Origin: an uncultured Isosphaeraceae bacterium
GTDB lineage: Bacteria; Planctomycetota; Planctomycetia; Isosphaerales; Isosphaeraceae
Reading direction: 5' to 3'
DNA: 64,000 nucleotides
Assembly: GCA_945957605.1 (NCBI GenBank)
Contig: CAMFLR010000006.1
Coordinates: forward strand, 1 to 64,000
The notes under the pieces were generated by a model. It ran no database searches and was not told the origin of the DNA. It saw only the letters and a program-made list of their open reading frames with translations. Shown here piece after piece: positions 23,230 through 31,965 of this stretch; position 1 is the first letter of the stretch; each line of letters starts with the position of its first letter. A program made the translations under genes and the position numbers.

Positions 23230-25083
23230 ACGCTGCACTTCGACATCACGCGTGGCACGCTGGTCGACGAGCGGGGTATGTTTGCGCAGTTCAAAGGCAT
23301 CGTGTTCGACACCTTCAACATCCATTGAGCGAAACTTCAAGGTGCCGTTTCGCGGGCTGATGTCGATCACTTCATAGGTCGCAACGTCGGCAAAACCCTT
23401 CGCAGTGTAAGGCCGGTCGGCGATCGGCACGAACTTTTGCCCGCTCACCGAGACGACATAAACCGTCCCGCGATCTCCGCCCGCGACCGACTGATTTCCG
23501 CGCAGGGGATAGGTTCGCAGGTAAGCGTGGTCGTGGCCCTGAATCACAAGATCGACCGCGTGCTTGTCGAAAATCGGAATCCAGGCGTTCGCGAGTTGCG
23601 GCGTCGCGCGTTTGGGATGCGACGGGTAAACCGGATGATGAAAGACGACAAGTTTCCAGGTCGCTTTAGTCCGAGTGAGTTGATCGTCGAGCCATCGGCC
23701 AATCACTTCGGCCTTGGCGGATGAGTAAACGGCCGGATTGCTATCAAGCACCGCGATGAACGCGTTTGCATAGTGAAATGCGTATGTCAGGCCATGCGGG
23801 ATACCTTGCGGGCCGTTCGCAGGGAGCAAGAACGACCGTTCAAAGTGAACAGGGCCGCGATCGAGATACTCGTGATTGCCTACTGCCGGCATCATCGGCA
23901 GCGTGTCGAATACTCCCGCAGCGCGAAGGAAGAAGTGATCCCAGTTCGAACGCTCGTTGCCGCGATCGACGAGATCACCGGCGATGACAAGAAGCCCTGC
24001 GTCGGGATGACGCGAGTGTGCTGTTTCGAGCAGCGTGCCCCACTCTTCAAGTCCACACTGAGGGTCGCCCATTGAGAGGAAAGTGAAATCGCGATCAGTA
24101 TCGGGGCCGGTTTTCACCGTGTGCCAGGCGGTCCAATCGCCGATCGACGTGTCGCGAATTCGGTAGCGGTAGGAGGTGTCGGGCGTGAGTCCTTCAACAT
24201 GGGCGCGATGGCGATGAATGACGGGATCGTTGAGCAGCCCAAAGGAGTCGATGGGCAGGAATTCACTTTTGAGCAATTGCTGAGTCGATCCGTCGAGCGA
24301 CTCCAGCGCGACTTCGCTCGCTTTGACCGTCGAATCGGTTCGCCAAGTCCAGGTTAAGGAGCGAGCGGCATCGGCTCCGAACCCAACGACAACCTGGTCG
24401 GGTGATTTCGACGACGGCACGCGGGTTTTCCAGACCTTGGAATGCACCAAAGCCATGGCGTGACGAGCATCGCGCCTCGGTTGCAGCACGATCGAGCCAG
24501 AGAGTTCGGCTGGCAGTGCGTCAAACGGCTGGGCATCGTCGCTGTAGGGACTCAAGTCCGTCACGACTGGAACAGAGGTCGCTCGATCTTTATCGAGCAC
24601 CTCGACATCCACACCCGACGCAGGGCCGCGAACGAACGTGATGTAATGGCCAGTTGCACTGCGATCGAGCGAATTGACGCCAAGGCCGATCGTTCCGGCC
24701 ACGAAATCACGCGACCAGACGTTGAAGCGTTCGTTGCCCCGGCTGAGGACGTGCGAAGTCTTCTGAAATCCCTGATCCGTGAGCCAGAACGGCGGTCGCG
24801 TGCCGGTGAAGGCCACGCTGATGACAACAGGTTGATCGACGCGAAATTTGAGATAGCCTCGAGCGAGCGCGTCGCGTTCAGTTGCAGTCAAGTGCGCCAG
24901 CAGTGTTGCCTCGTTGCTGCCGATCGATTCGAGTTTATCGGGTGAGAGTTTGGTTCCGAGCCGCTTGCCGACGGATTGAAGAACGTCTTCAGATCGCGGC
25001 AAAGCAGCAACATCAACACGTGCGCCGCAACCTGCAACTGTGAGCGCAAGCAAGAGCAAGCCGGTCTTCGCATTCGAACGCAT
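23203..25083 (-). CDS. Purple acid phosphatase-like lipoprotein
   Basis: A 626-residue exported metallophosphoesterase. The N-terminal signal ends in a lipobox, LTVAGC, so it should be a lipoprotein. A fibronectin-III-like domain (about 225-320) precedes the catalytic domain, as in purple acid phosphatases. All metal motifs are present: SMGDPQCG, AGDLVDRG, GNHEYLD, FHHPVY and QGHDHAYLR. It hydrolyses phosphomonoesters outside the cytoplasm. The start at 25083 has GAGG 6 nt upstream and begins the lipoprotein signal; the longer frame starts at 25104. Last gene of the minus operon with a glycosyltransferase and a kinase, so envelope phosphate turnover is a possible role. Confidence 0.88.
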   Translation of the reverse strand: MRSNAKTGLLLLALTVAGCGARVDVAALPRSEDVLQSVGKRLGTKLSPDKLESIGSNEATLLAHLTATERDALARGYLKFRVDQPVVISVAFTGTRPPFWLTDQGFQKTSHVLSRGNERFNVWSRDFVAGTIGLGVNSLDRSATGHYITFVRGPASGVDVEVLDKDRATSVPVVTDLSPYSDDAQPFDALPAELSGSIVLQPRRDARHAMALVHSKVWKTRVPSSKSPDQVVVGFGADAARSLTWTWRTDSTVKASEVALESLDGSTQQLLKSEFLPIDSFGLLNDPVIHRHRAHVEGLTPDTSYRYRIRDTSIGDWTAWHTVKTGPDTDRDFTFLSMGDPQCGLEEWGTLLETAHSRHPDAGLLVIAGDLVDRGNERSNWDHFFLRAAGVFDTLPMMPAVGNHEYLDRGPVHFERSFLLPANGPQGIPHGLTYAFHYANAFIAVLDSNPAVYSSAKAEVIGRWLDDQLTRTKATWKLVVFHHPVYPSHPKRATPQLANAWIPIFDKHAVDLVIQGHDHAYLRTYPLRGNQSVAGGDRGTVYVVSVSGQKFVPIADRPYTAKGFADVATYEVIDISPRNGTLKFRSMDVEGVEHDAFELRKHTPLVDQRATRDVEVQRSVFDAQKR

Positions 25084-25139
25084 GTACAACCTCAAGAGAT
25101 GCATCGTCAGCGTGGCAAATTCTTCGCAAGATTACTCGC

Positions 25140-26102
25140 TCAATCGAGCATGCGTCCGATCATCCGGCTGAAAAAGCCGCGTTTCTTGGTGGGATTGGGC
25201 TCGATCGGCTCGATTTCGATCGGCACGTTCTGGAGCCGAAGCGTTGGCTCGGGGTTGGCCGTCATCGTGGCGGGGGGCTGATTTTCGCGAATCGTCTCGG
25301 GCTTCGCGAGCTTGGCGACGTGGCCATTCAAGGCGATTGCGCGGTCGCGCGGGTTGCCGCGGAGCCGTTCGGAAAGGGGCGTTGGCGTGGTTGATTTGTG
25401 CAAGTCGGCAATGTAGCCCAGCAAATTGGCCCGGCCGTCGCTCGACTCGTTCAGGAGGTAATGAACCCACGCCCAGGCTTCGCGATAGTCGCGCGGGGTC
25501 ATCGCGCGGACTGCCTTCAACCCTTCGAGCCGCGTGAGGTCGGGCGAAAAACCTTCTTCAAGGTCGCGTCCATATCGGGCGATGTGTTCTTTGTTTTCGC
25601 CGCCGGGCGCGGTGGTTTCGAAGTATTCAGCGAGCCCTTCGTCAAGCCAGAGCGGGATCTCGCCAATTGCAAGATTGAGCAAGGCGTGCGAGGCCTCGTG
25701 ACGGATATCCTCTTCGAGACGATCACCTTTGAACGTGTAAACCACCCGCCGCTCCCCTTGCGCTATGAAGAATGCGCGTCGTGCCGGAAGCTCGGGATAG
25801 TAGAATTTGACGAAATGCTCGTACGTTTTCCGATCGGAAAGAATGTACACTTCGATCGGATGCTCGCCTGGCTCGACGTGCACACCCAGCGTGTTCTCAA
25901 CCTCGGCCCGCAACGAGATGAGTTGCTTCACGACCCCGTCGTCGGTGGGCAGTGCGTAGTTCGTGAAGATGACGTACGGGCCGGTCTTGGTTTTGTACTG
26001 CTCGGGAATAATCGGCTGGCCGCGATCGCCGGTCGTGGCGCAGCCGCCAGCGATCAGGAGCAGGGCGATCAGGGGGAGCCGTTTCGCGGGTGTGTTATGC
26101 AT
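25140..26102 (-). CDS. Lipoprotein with zinc-peptidase-like domain (DUF1570-like)
   Basis: A 320-residue protein. The signal ends in the lipobox LIAGGC, so lipid anchoring is expected. The centre has the gluzincin-type motif HEASH (about 138-142) followed by WLDEGLAEYFE (about 152-162), whose Glu would be the third zinc ligand. This pattern matches the peptidase MA / DUF1570 group, common in planctomycetes. The C-terminus is basic. The activity is predicted, with no known substrate. It lies 32 nt after the kinase gene and 56 nt before the phosphatase gene. Confidence 0.82.
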   Translation of the reverse strand: MHNTPAKRLPLIALLLIAGGCATTGDRGQPIIPEQYKTKTGPYVIFTNYALPTDDGVVKQLISLRAEVENTLGVHVEPGEHPIEVYILSDRKTYEHFVKFYYPELPARRAFFIAQGERRVVYTFKGDRLEEDIRHEASHALLNLAIGEIPLWLDEGLAEYFETTAPGGENKEHIARYGRDLEEGFSPDLTRLEGLKAVRAMTPRDYREAWAWVHYLLNESSDGRANLLGYIADLHKSTTPTPLSERLRGNPRDRAIALNGHVAKLAKPETIRENQPPATMTANPEPTLRLQNVPIEIEPIEPNPTKKRGFFSRMIGRMLD

Positions 26103-26134
26103 CGCGGCCTCGCTCGCGAACCTGGGGCGAATCG

Positions 26135-27913
26135 TCAGGAGAGCAGGCGCCCCCGATGACGATTGCGCTCACGTTTCTTGTCGCAAACGCGGGCCACGGC
26201 CCGCCAGATTGACTTCCAGTCGTTATGCGGCGACAGCCCCCACGGCAGATATGCGCGGAGGAAGCGAAGGGCGTCGCTATTCGACGGCCCAGCGAGCGCC
26301 TGAAGGCTGATCAACAACCGCGCCAGGTTCTGAATGCGGCGATGTCGCGGAATGGGATGACAAAGCTGCACGCCAACGAGGTCGATGAGGCAAAGCACGG
26401 GCTCTTCCCGCGTGGGATCACCCTGAATCATGATGTTGGCGGCTTTGAGGTCACGGTCGGAGAGCGATCGTTCGTGCAGTGTACGCAGAAGCCAGGCGAG
26501 CCCGCGGGTGATCGAACGCACAGCGCGGCGTCGATCCTCGGGCGAGAGTTTGGGCATCACTTCAAGAGCATAGTCGCACAGGGTGAGTGCGGGCTCTGTT
26601 TTGATCGTGATCAAATACGTCTCAAGCGGCACCGGCACATGAGGCGTTGTTTTTTCGATGATCGCCAGATTTTGCGGAGTGGGAATGCCGCGGGCGACCA
26701 TGTGCTGCGCCGCTTGCCAGGCACGCCAGGCACGCGTGGGACGCAAAAGGTTAAGCAGCCATTCGAGCGGCTTTTTCGCCTTGAATCGCTTGAAGATCAC
26801 CCGTCGCGGTTCGCCGCGCACCGGCATCGTCAGCTCGGCGACGGTTGTGGTCCGCGATTCCTTGAGGATGACGGTATCAGGATGCGTGAGAAACTGGCTG
26901 GGATCTTCGAGCGCGGCCTTGGCGGCGTCGCGGTCGAGGTCGCGTGATGTGATCGCCCAGGCATTCTCAGCCGCATACTTCTTGAAATATTTGTTGTTGC
27001 CGGTGCAGCGCTTGCCCCAGCGCCGCCAGAGTCGTTCGGCCCACTGGCGTGTCGAGTTTTCGATCGTCGAGGCAAACCAGCGCGTCCGTTTAGGATCGGC
27101 CTTGCGCGCTTCGAGATAGGTTCGCAAGAACCGGCAGCGATCGGAGCGACTACAACGCACCCAGAAGTAATGATTCAGCAGCGCGAGGTTTCGACGCGCC
27201 GCTTGCCAGCTCAGCCTGCGCTTGACGCGGAGTGCGTCGAGATCGATCAGCGAGAGATGCGGGCGGTCGTTCTCGTCGAATCGGACGAGGACGTTGCCTG
27301 GGTGGAAATCTTTGTGAACGAAACCGGCGTCGTGCAGGTGCGCTGTCAGTTCGGCGATGGCCACGGCGATCGACTGCCGAACCTTTGCCTGACGTTTGGG
27401 GTCGATCTGCGGCAGACGGTGTTCGACGAACTCGTCGAGCGGAACAGTTTCGGGAATCGCCTGGGTAATCAGGTAATTCTCAAAGAGGAAATTGCGCTTC
27501 CGCTGCTCGCCAAGCGCGATGGGATCGATCGTGTCGACACCGATCGCCGCGAGTTTCACCGCACGACGCCCTTCGTTGCGACCCTTGCCGCGCCTGAACC
27601 ACTGGCGGGCCATCGCACGAACATCAGGCACAAGGAAGTGTTTGACGTAAATCGCGCCTTCCGCGAGATCGACGCGGTAAACGTTGCGATGAGGGCCAGT
27701 CTTCACGACCTTGAGCCGGCCGTGCTGCTTCCACTCGTCGAGCCGTAGACCACGGTCGCCGAGTAGAACCCCGCGCCAGTCGGGTCGAACCCACCAGCCG
27801 GTGTCACCCGCGTGTTCCCAGGCCCAGCCAGGCGCCTCGAACAAACGATCGTGACGCGTCGGCATCAGGTCGTGACGTTCTTGCAGCGATTCGCACACGC
27901 CCTGGTCCATCAT
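26135..27913 (-). CDS. Tandem lipopolysaccharide-kinase-like protein
   Basis: A 592-residue protein with two protein-kinase-like domains of the WaaP/KdkA type in one chain. Domain 1 (about 45-275) has a Lys in IYVKHFL, the catalytic loop GFVHKDFHPGNVLV and the metal-binding IDLDAL. Domain 2 (about 325-575) has VIFKRFK, the loop SLSDRDLKAANIMI and IDLVGV. Both catalytic loops keep Asp and Asn, so both may be active. WaaP/KdkA kinases phosphorylate heptose or Kdo of LPS at the inner membrane face. The start overlaps the stop of the upstream GT4 gene as ATGA. Confidence 0.88.
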   Translation of the reverse strand: MMDQGVCESLQERHDLMPTRHDRLFEAPGWAWEHAGDTGWWVRPDWRGVLLGDRGLRLDEWKQHGRLKVVKTGPHRNVYRVDLAEGAIYVKHFLVPDVRAMARQWFRRGKGRNEGRRAVKLAAIGVDTIDPIALGEQRKRNFLFENYLITQAIPETVPLDEFVEHRLPQIDPKRQAKVRQSIAVAIAELTAHLHDAGFVHKDFHPGNVLVRFDENDRPHLSLIDLDALRVKRRLSWQAARRNLALLNHYFWVRCSRSDRCRFLRTYLEARKADPKRTRWFASTIENSTRQWAERLWRRWGKRCTGNNKYFKKYAAENAWAITSRDLDRDAAKAALEDPSQFLTHPDTVILKESRTTTVAELTMPVRGEPRRVIFKRFKAKKPLEWLLNLLRPTRAWRAWQAAQHMVARGIPTPQNLAIIEKTTPHVPVPLETYLITIKTEPALTLCDYALEVMPKLSPEDRRRAVRSITRGLAWLLRTLHERSLSDRDLKAANIMIQGDPTREEPVLCLIDLVGVQLCHPIPRHRRIQNLARLLISLQALAGPSNSDALRFLRAYLPWGLSPHNDWKSIWRAVARVCDKKRERNRHRGRLLS

Positions 27914-28995
27914 TCGGCCCCCAAGGACGTGGTGATCGATTCGGCAGCACTGGCCGATCGGCTCGATTGCAGGAGTCGAGGCGCGGGAATCGACGTCCCC
28001 TGCCCGCTCACTGCCTGCACAAAAGTTCTTGTCCAGGCTGCAACCGAATAGTGGGTTTCAACAAATCTGCGAGCGGATTGCCCCATGACCAATCGCTCAG
28101 CCGGATGATCCCGCAAATAGCGAATCGCGGCGATCCATTCATCGGCGGTCGTCGCAAGATGACCGTTTTCGCCCGGGTGAACCATTTCGGGATGGACGCC
28201 AACTGGGTTCGTCACCACCGGCAATCCCGCCGCCATATATTGAAGGATCTTCAGGCCGCACTTCCCGCGAGACCATAGGCCGTCGGGAATCCAGCTCACA
28301 CCGACATCCGCCCGCGCCAACTCTTTTGCCTCAGTCGCTTCGCTCCAGGCGATTGGCACGACGGGCAGGTTGCTGAATTGAGGGAAGGTGTCGCAGATCA
28401 GACGCAAACGCGATCCGCGAACTTCCGCACCAACTCTTTCCCAGATTTCACTTTGCGACTCAAGGCCCCGAAGCGTGCTGGCCGAGCCGATCCAGGTAAG
28501 ATCGATTGTGTCTTGGTTTGCGGCCGAGCGTTCAGGCAACGGATACTTGCCCGGGTCGACGCAGGTGGGGATGACTGTCACCTGGCTGTCACCCGCGCCG
28601 GCGTTTCGAGCACATTCGGCGAGAAAACCGTTGCCGGCAATCACTTGATCGACCGAGTGCATCAGCGCTCGGAAGCGGTTCGTACGACGGCTCGAGTGCG
28701 GGCCGCGCCGATCGTTCGAGTCGCGATAGAGCACGGCGTCATCGAAGTCGAAAACGAGCCGGCGAACGCGTTTGCGGAGCAGTCGCAACTGCCAGACTGG
28801 CAGGAGTTTGCGCTGGAGGATTACGACGTCGTAATCGGCGGTGGCGTGGAGTTGCCGGAGCCGTGGCAGGAGCTTTGGTTCGAGCCCTGCGACGTCGATT
28901 TGGTGGCCGGCAGCTTCGAGTCCGGAAGCGAAGGCGCGTATGCGATAGCGCCCGCAAACGTGATCCGGAGACTCAATTAGCCCCAAAACCCGCAT
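27910..28995 (-). CDS. Family 4-like GT-B glycosyltransferase
   Basis: A 361-residue GT-B glycosyltransferase. Typical parts are MRVLGLIESPDHVCGRYRI at the start, DYDVVILQRKLLPVW, VTVIPTCVDPGKYP, IDLTWIGSASTLRGLES, and CGLKILQYMAAGLPVVTNPVGVHPEMV, which has the E/K donor-site pattern. It should extend a glycolipid on the cytoplasmic face. The start at 28995 has GGAGG 5 nt upstream; the frame stays open to 29052. It is first in the minus operon GT4 > kinase > lipoprotein > phosphatase and is divergent from the ABC exporter. Confidence 0.88.
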   Translation of the reverse strand: MRVLGLIESPDHVCGRYRIRAFASGLEAAGHQIDVAGLEPKLLPRLRQLHATADYDVVILQRKLLPVWQLRLLRKRVRRLVFDFDDAVLYRDSNDRRGPHSSRRTNRFRALMHSVDQVIAGNGFLAECARNAGAGDSQVTVIPTCVDPGKYPLPERSAANQDTIDLTWIGSASTLRGLESQSEIWERVGAEVRGSRLRLICDTFPQFSNLPVVPIAWSEATEAKELARADVGVSWIPDGLWSRGKCGLKILQYMAAGLPVVTNPVGVHPEMVHPGENGHLATTADEWIAAIRYLRDHPAERLVMGQSARRFVETHYSVAAWTRTFVQAVSGQGTSIPAPRLLQSSRSASAAESITTSLGAE

Positions 28996-29378
28996 CCCGT
29001 CCTCCCTGACGGACGCGACTTTCCGAGTGAACGGAAGCCGGCGTAGCCACAAACTCTGCGGCGCGAATCCTACTTCAACGCGTTCGCAGTGGCCAGATCA
29101 ATTTTCCATGATCGACATCCTATTCGATCGACCTCGAATCATGGTCACTTCTCAAAGTATTACGGAAGAACGACCGCTGTCCGCACATGGACGATCATCA
29201 AGCCGGTCCAACGGGTGTGCCGATAGAGTGGGTAACGACCCGTAAGCCATTCGAGGAAACTCGGATTGTCACGGTTTGAAACAATTGCTAGAAGTGCCCC
29301 GCCCGAAATTCGCGAACGGAAACGTGCGCGAACGGCATGGAGGCCAGAGGGTATCCCCGTCATCGGCGCTTCCCAATA
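28996..29378. other. Divergent intergenic region (383 bp)
   Basis: The region separates the minus glycan/kinase operon from the plus ABC exporter. No frame on either strand looks protein-coding apart from extensions of the two flanking genes. It holds the proposed exporter promoter at 29266-29294. A 7-bp inverted repeat CCATGAT/ATCATGG (29107-29113 and 29137-29143) may be an operator, but this is weak. Confidence 0.5.
29266..29294 (+). promoter_or_regulatory. Candidate promoter of the ABC exporter
   Basis: TTGTCA (29266-29271), a 17-nt spacer and TAGAAG (29289-29294) resemble a sigma70 promoter with a poor -10 box. It lies 85 nt before the preferred start codon. Confidence 0.4.
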
Positions 29379-31628
29379 ATGAAAAACTTTGCCCGCCTCG
29401 TGCGTTTCGCCTGGCCTTATCGGGTCCGGTTCGTATTGTCCCTCGTGTGCGCCGGCATGGTCGCGGTGATGTGGGGCGGCAATCTTGGGGCGGTCTATCC
29501 CCTGCTCTCGATCCTGTTTCGAAACCAGAACTGCCAGTACTGGATCGCCGAGCGCGTCGACCAGACTGAGACTGAGGTTCAGGTTTACCGAGCGCGGACG
29601 GAGGAGCTTGGTCTCCTCACCAAGAACGGCTTGATGCCGCTTGTGGACTTCACCGCGCACTACAGGACTCTGCGATCAGAGCAGCGCGCCGAGTCAGACC
29701 GCGTCCGCAAGCTTCAGGACGAGAAGATCAGCCAGGCGACCAGCGAGCGACAGACCGATGTTAGCGCGATATTGCCTCCGTCAGAAATTGCACTCAACGA
29801 AGCGCAAAATCGGCCGCTCCATGTGATCGACGCGCGAGTCAAAGAGTTGGAAGGCGTGCAGGCGTTCGTTCAGGCTCGCGACTTGCACTCGATCGAGGTC
29901 CGCCGCGACCGCGCCGAAAGGTCGATGAACGATAGCAAGTGGTGGCTAAACATCTACTTGCGCGTTCAACCGTGGGTCAATCGCTATCTCCCGAACAATG
30001 GCTTCAACACACTGCTGCTGCTCATTGGCGTCGTGATGTTCGGTGTCGCGCTCAAGGGCTTCTTCACCTTCCTGCAAGAAGTTCTCGTGGCCGACATGAG
30101 CCATCTCACGATGTTCGACGTCCGCAACCAGTTCTTCCGGCGGACGCTCGCGCTCGACCTCGCCAGCTTTAATAATCAAGGCTCGGCTGACCTGCTTGCG
30201 CGTTTCACAAACGACATGGATTCGTTCCATCAGGGTTTGAACACGATCCTGGGCCGCGTGATTCGCGAACCGCTTCGCGTAATTAGCTGCCTGGGTGGCG
30301 CGCTCTGGCTCAACTGGCGACTTACACTACTCGCTCTCGTGCTCGTTCCGGTCTCCGCCGCGACCACCTACCGCGCAGGCAAGGTGATGAAACGCGCCGT
30401 TCGGAAGAGCCTTGAGAGCATGTCGAACATTTATAAGATTCTCCAGGAAAGCATCAGCGGGATTCGCGTCGTAAAGGCGTTCACCAGCGAACGTTACGAA
30501 CGTCGCCGATTCTTCGTCGAGACGAAGAGCTTCTACAAGAAAGCGGTGCGGGTCGCCACGATTGACGCCCTTTCCGATCCGGTTCTGGAAATCCTGGCGC
30601 TCACCACCGTCTCGATCGCTTTGCTTTCGGGATCGTACCTCGTTCTGAATCACACGATCTTCCTCAATCTCGGCTTCATGAAGCTGCAACTGGCCTCGAA
30701 GCCGATGTCGATCGAGGACTTGCTTACGCTTTATGCGATGCTGGCCGGTATTTCGGATCCCATTCGCAAACTCGCGAATGTTCACTCCAAGATTCAGCGA
30801 GCGGCCGCCGCGTCCGATCGCATTTGTGCGCTCATGGATCGCCGGCCCGAAGTCGTCGATCAGCCCGAGGCCGTCCGCCTGCCGCGCCACCGCCAGACGA
30901 TCGAGTTCGATCGCGTGAGCTTCACCTACGATGGCTCGAAGCAAGCGCTTCGCGACGTCACGCTCAAGGTCCGGCATGGCGAGACGATCGCCCTCGTTGG
31001 CCCGAACGGGTGCGGCAAGTCGACCTTGATGAACTTGCTCCCGCGGTTCTGGGACGTCCAGTCGGGCGGGATCCGGATCGACGGCCACGACCTCAAGGAC
31101 GTGCATATTCGCGGCCTGCGGTCGCAAATCGGCATGGTGCTTCAGGAAACGACGCTGTTCAACGACACCGTTGCCAATAACCTCGCGTATGGCAATCGCC
31201 ATATCAGCCGCGAGGCGATCATCGAAGCCGCCAAACGTGCTTACGCCCACCAGTTCATCATGCAGTTGCCCAAGGGGTACGACACAGTCCTCGGCGAGGC
31301 GGGTGTCGGACTATCTGGCGGCCAGCGTCAGCGGTTGGCGATCGCCCGAGCCATGCTCCGCGACCCCGCCATCCTCATCCTTGACGAAGCCACCAGTGCA
31401 GTCGATATCCAGGACGAAGCCCTCATTCGCAAGGCGATCGAGGAGTTCGTCCGCGGCCGGACGACGTTCCTGATCACTCACAGTCTTGGCGCGCTCGATA
31501 TCGCCGACCGCATTGTCTTGATGAACGAAGGCCGCATCGAAGCGGTCGGCACTGAGTCTGAGTTGCGGAAAAGCTCGACTCTGTTTCGCAAACTCTACGA
31601 GATTCACTACCAACGCGATTCGGCCTGA
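29379..31628 (+). CDS. ABC exporter, MsbA-like, with large periplasmic insert
   Basis: A 749-residue fused permease-ATPase. The ATPase is complete: Walker A GPNGCGKST (about 541-549), Q-loop VLQETTLF, signature LSGGQRQR (about 645), Walker B LILDEATSA and H-loop ITHSLG. The permease is unusual: about 160 residues of charged, probably coiled-coil sequence (about 45-205) lie between the first and second membrane helices. MsbA-type exporters flip lipid A or similar lipids using ATP. Its place between glycan operons supports glycolipid export. The ATG at 29379 begins KNFARLVRFAWPYR; the frame is open to 29337, and no start has a strong Shine-Dalgarno. Confidence 0.9.
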   Translation: MKNFARLVRFAWPYRVRFVLSLVCAGMVAVMWGGNLGAVYPLLSILFRNQNCQYWIAERVDQTETEVQVYRARTEELGLLTKNGLMPLVDFTAHYRTLRSEQRAESDRVRKLQDEKISQATSERQTDVSAILPPSEIALNEAQNRPLHVIDARVKELEGVQAFVQARDLHSIEVRRDRAERSMNDSKWWLNIYLRVQPWVNRYLPNNGFNTLLLLIGVVMFGVALKGFFTFLQEVLVADMSHLTMFDVRNQFFRRTLALDLASFNNQGSADLLARFTNDMDSFHQGLNTILGRVIREPLRVISCLGGALWLNWRLTLLALVLVPVSAATTYRAGKVMKRAVRKSLESMSNIYKILQESISGIRVVKAFTSERYERRRFFVETKSFYKKAVRVATIDALSDPVLEILALTTVSIALLSGSYLVLNHTIFLNLGFMKLQLASKPMSIEDLLTLYAMLAGISDPIRKLANVHSKIQRAAAASDRICALMDRRPEVVDQPEAVRLPRHRQTIEFDRVSFTYDGSKQALRDVTLKVRHGETIALVGPNGCGKSTLMNLLPRFWDVQSGGIRIDGHDLKDVHIRGLRSQIGMVLQETTLFNDTVANNLAYGNRHISREAIIEAAKRAYAHQFIMQLPKGYDTVLGEAGVGLSGGQRQRLAIARAMLRDPAILILDEATSAVDIQDEALIRKAIEEFVRGRTTFLITHSLGALDIADRIVLMNEGRIEAVGTESELRKSSTLFRKLYEIHYQRDSA

Positions 31629-31728
31629 CAATTTGTCGTTCTCGAAACAAAAGATAAGCGTTCGCTTCGCTGGTTACTTATAATTTCAAAAGCGGGAAGT
31701 GTCGCGCATTAAACTCGTTCGCCCCATC

Positions 31729-31828
31729 ATGCATGCAACACTGCATTAAGCAGTAAATTCATGCAAGTGAATGCGTCACAGATGGGAAGTCGCCACGTAA
31801 AGCACGAAGATTGACTGCATTCATGCAA
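31729..31828. repeat. Three copies of AT(T/G)CATGCAA
   Basis: ATGCATGCAA at 31729-31738, ATTCATGCAA at 31757-31766 and ATTCATGCAA at 31819-31828 lie in the 337-bp gap between the ABC exporter and the DUF1549 gene. The gap is otherwise gene-free. The copies could be sites of a DNA-binding regulator of the DUF1549/DUF1501 pair. No clear -35/-10 pair was found. Confidence 0.5.
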
Positions 31829-31965
31829 AACGGCGTGTCTGCACTCGATTTCATTTGACGATGCCAGAGCGCGTGCCTTAAGCTACGAAGCGCGGACGAG
31901 TTCCGACCCTTCTTGCCGATCCACCGTCGCCTGAGTTTGATTGAGCCCGACTGAGGAGAACGGAC

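Noticed and set aside
25398-26159. 253-residue plus frame opposite the DUF1570-like lipoprotein
   Set aside because: The minus frame has a lipobox, HExxH-type motif and operon context; the plus frame has none of these.
29107-29143. CCATGAT/ATCATGG inverted repeat as an operator
   Set aside because: Only 7-bp arms and single occurrence; too weak to list as a regulatory site.
29160-29660. 166-residue minus frame over the ABC exporter start
   Set aside because: It is opposite the exporter's first helix and insert, whose protein is clearly real; its sequence shows no family features.
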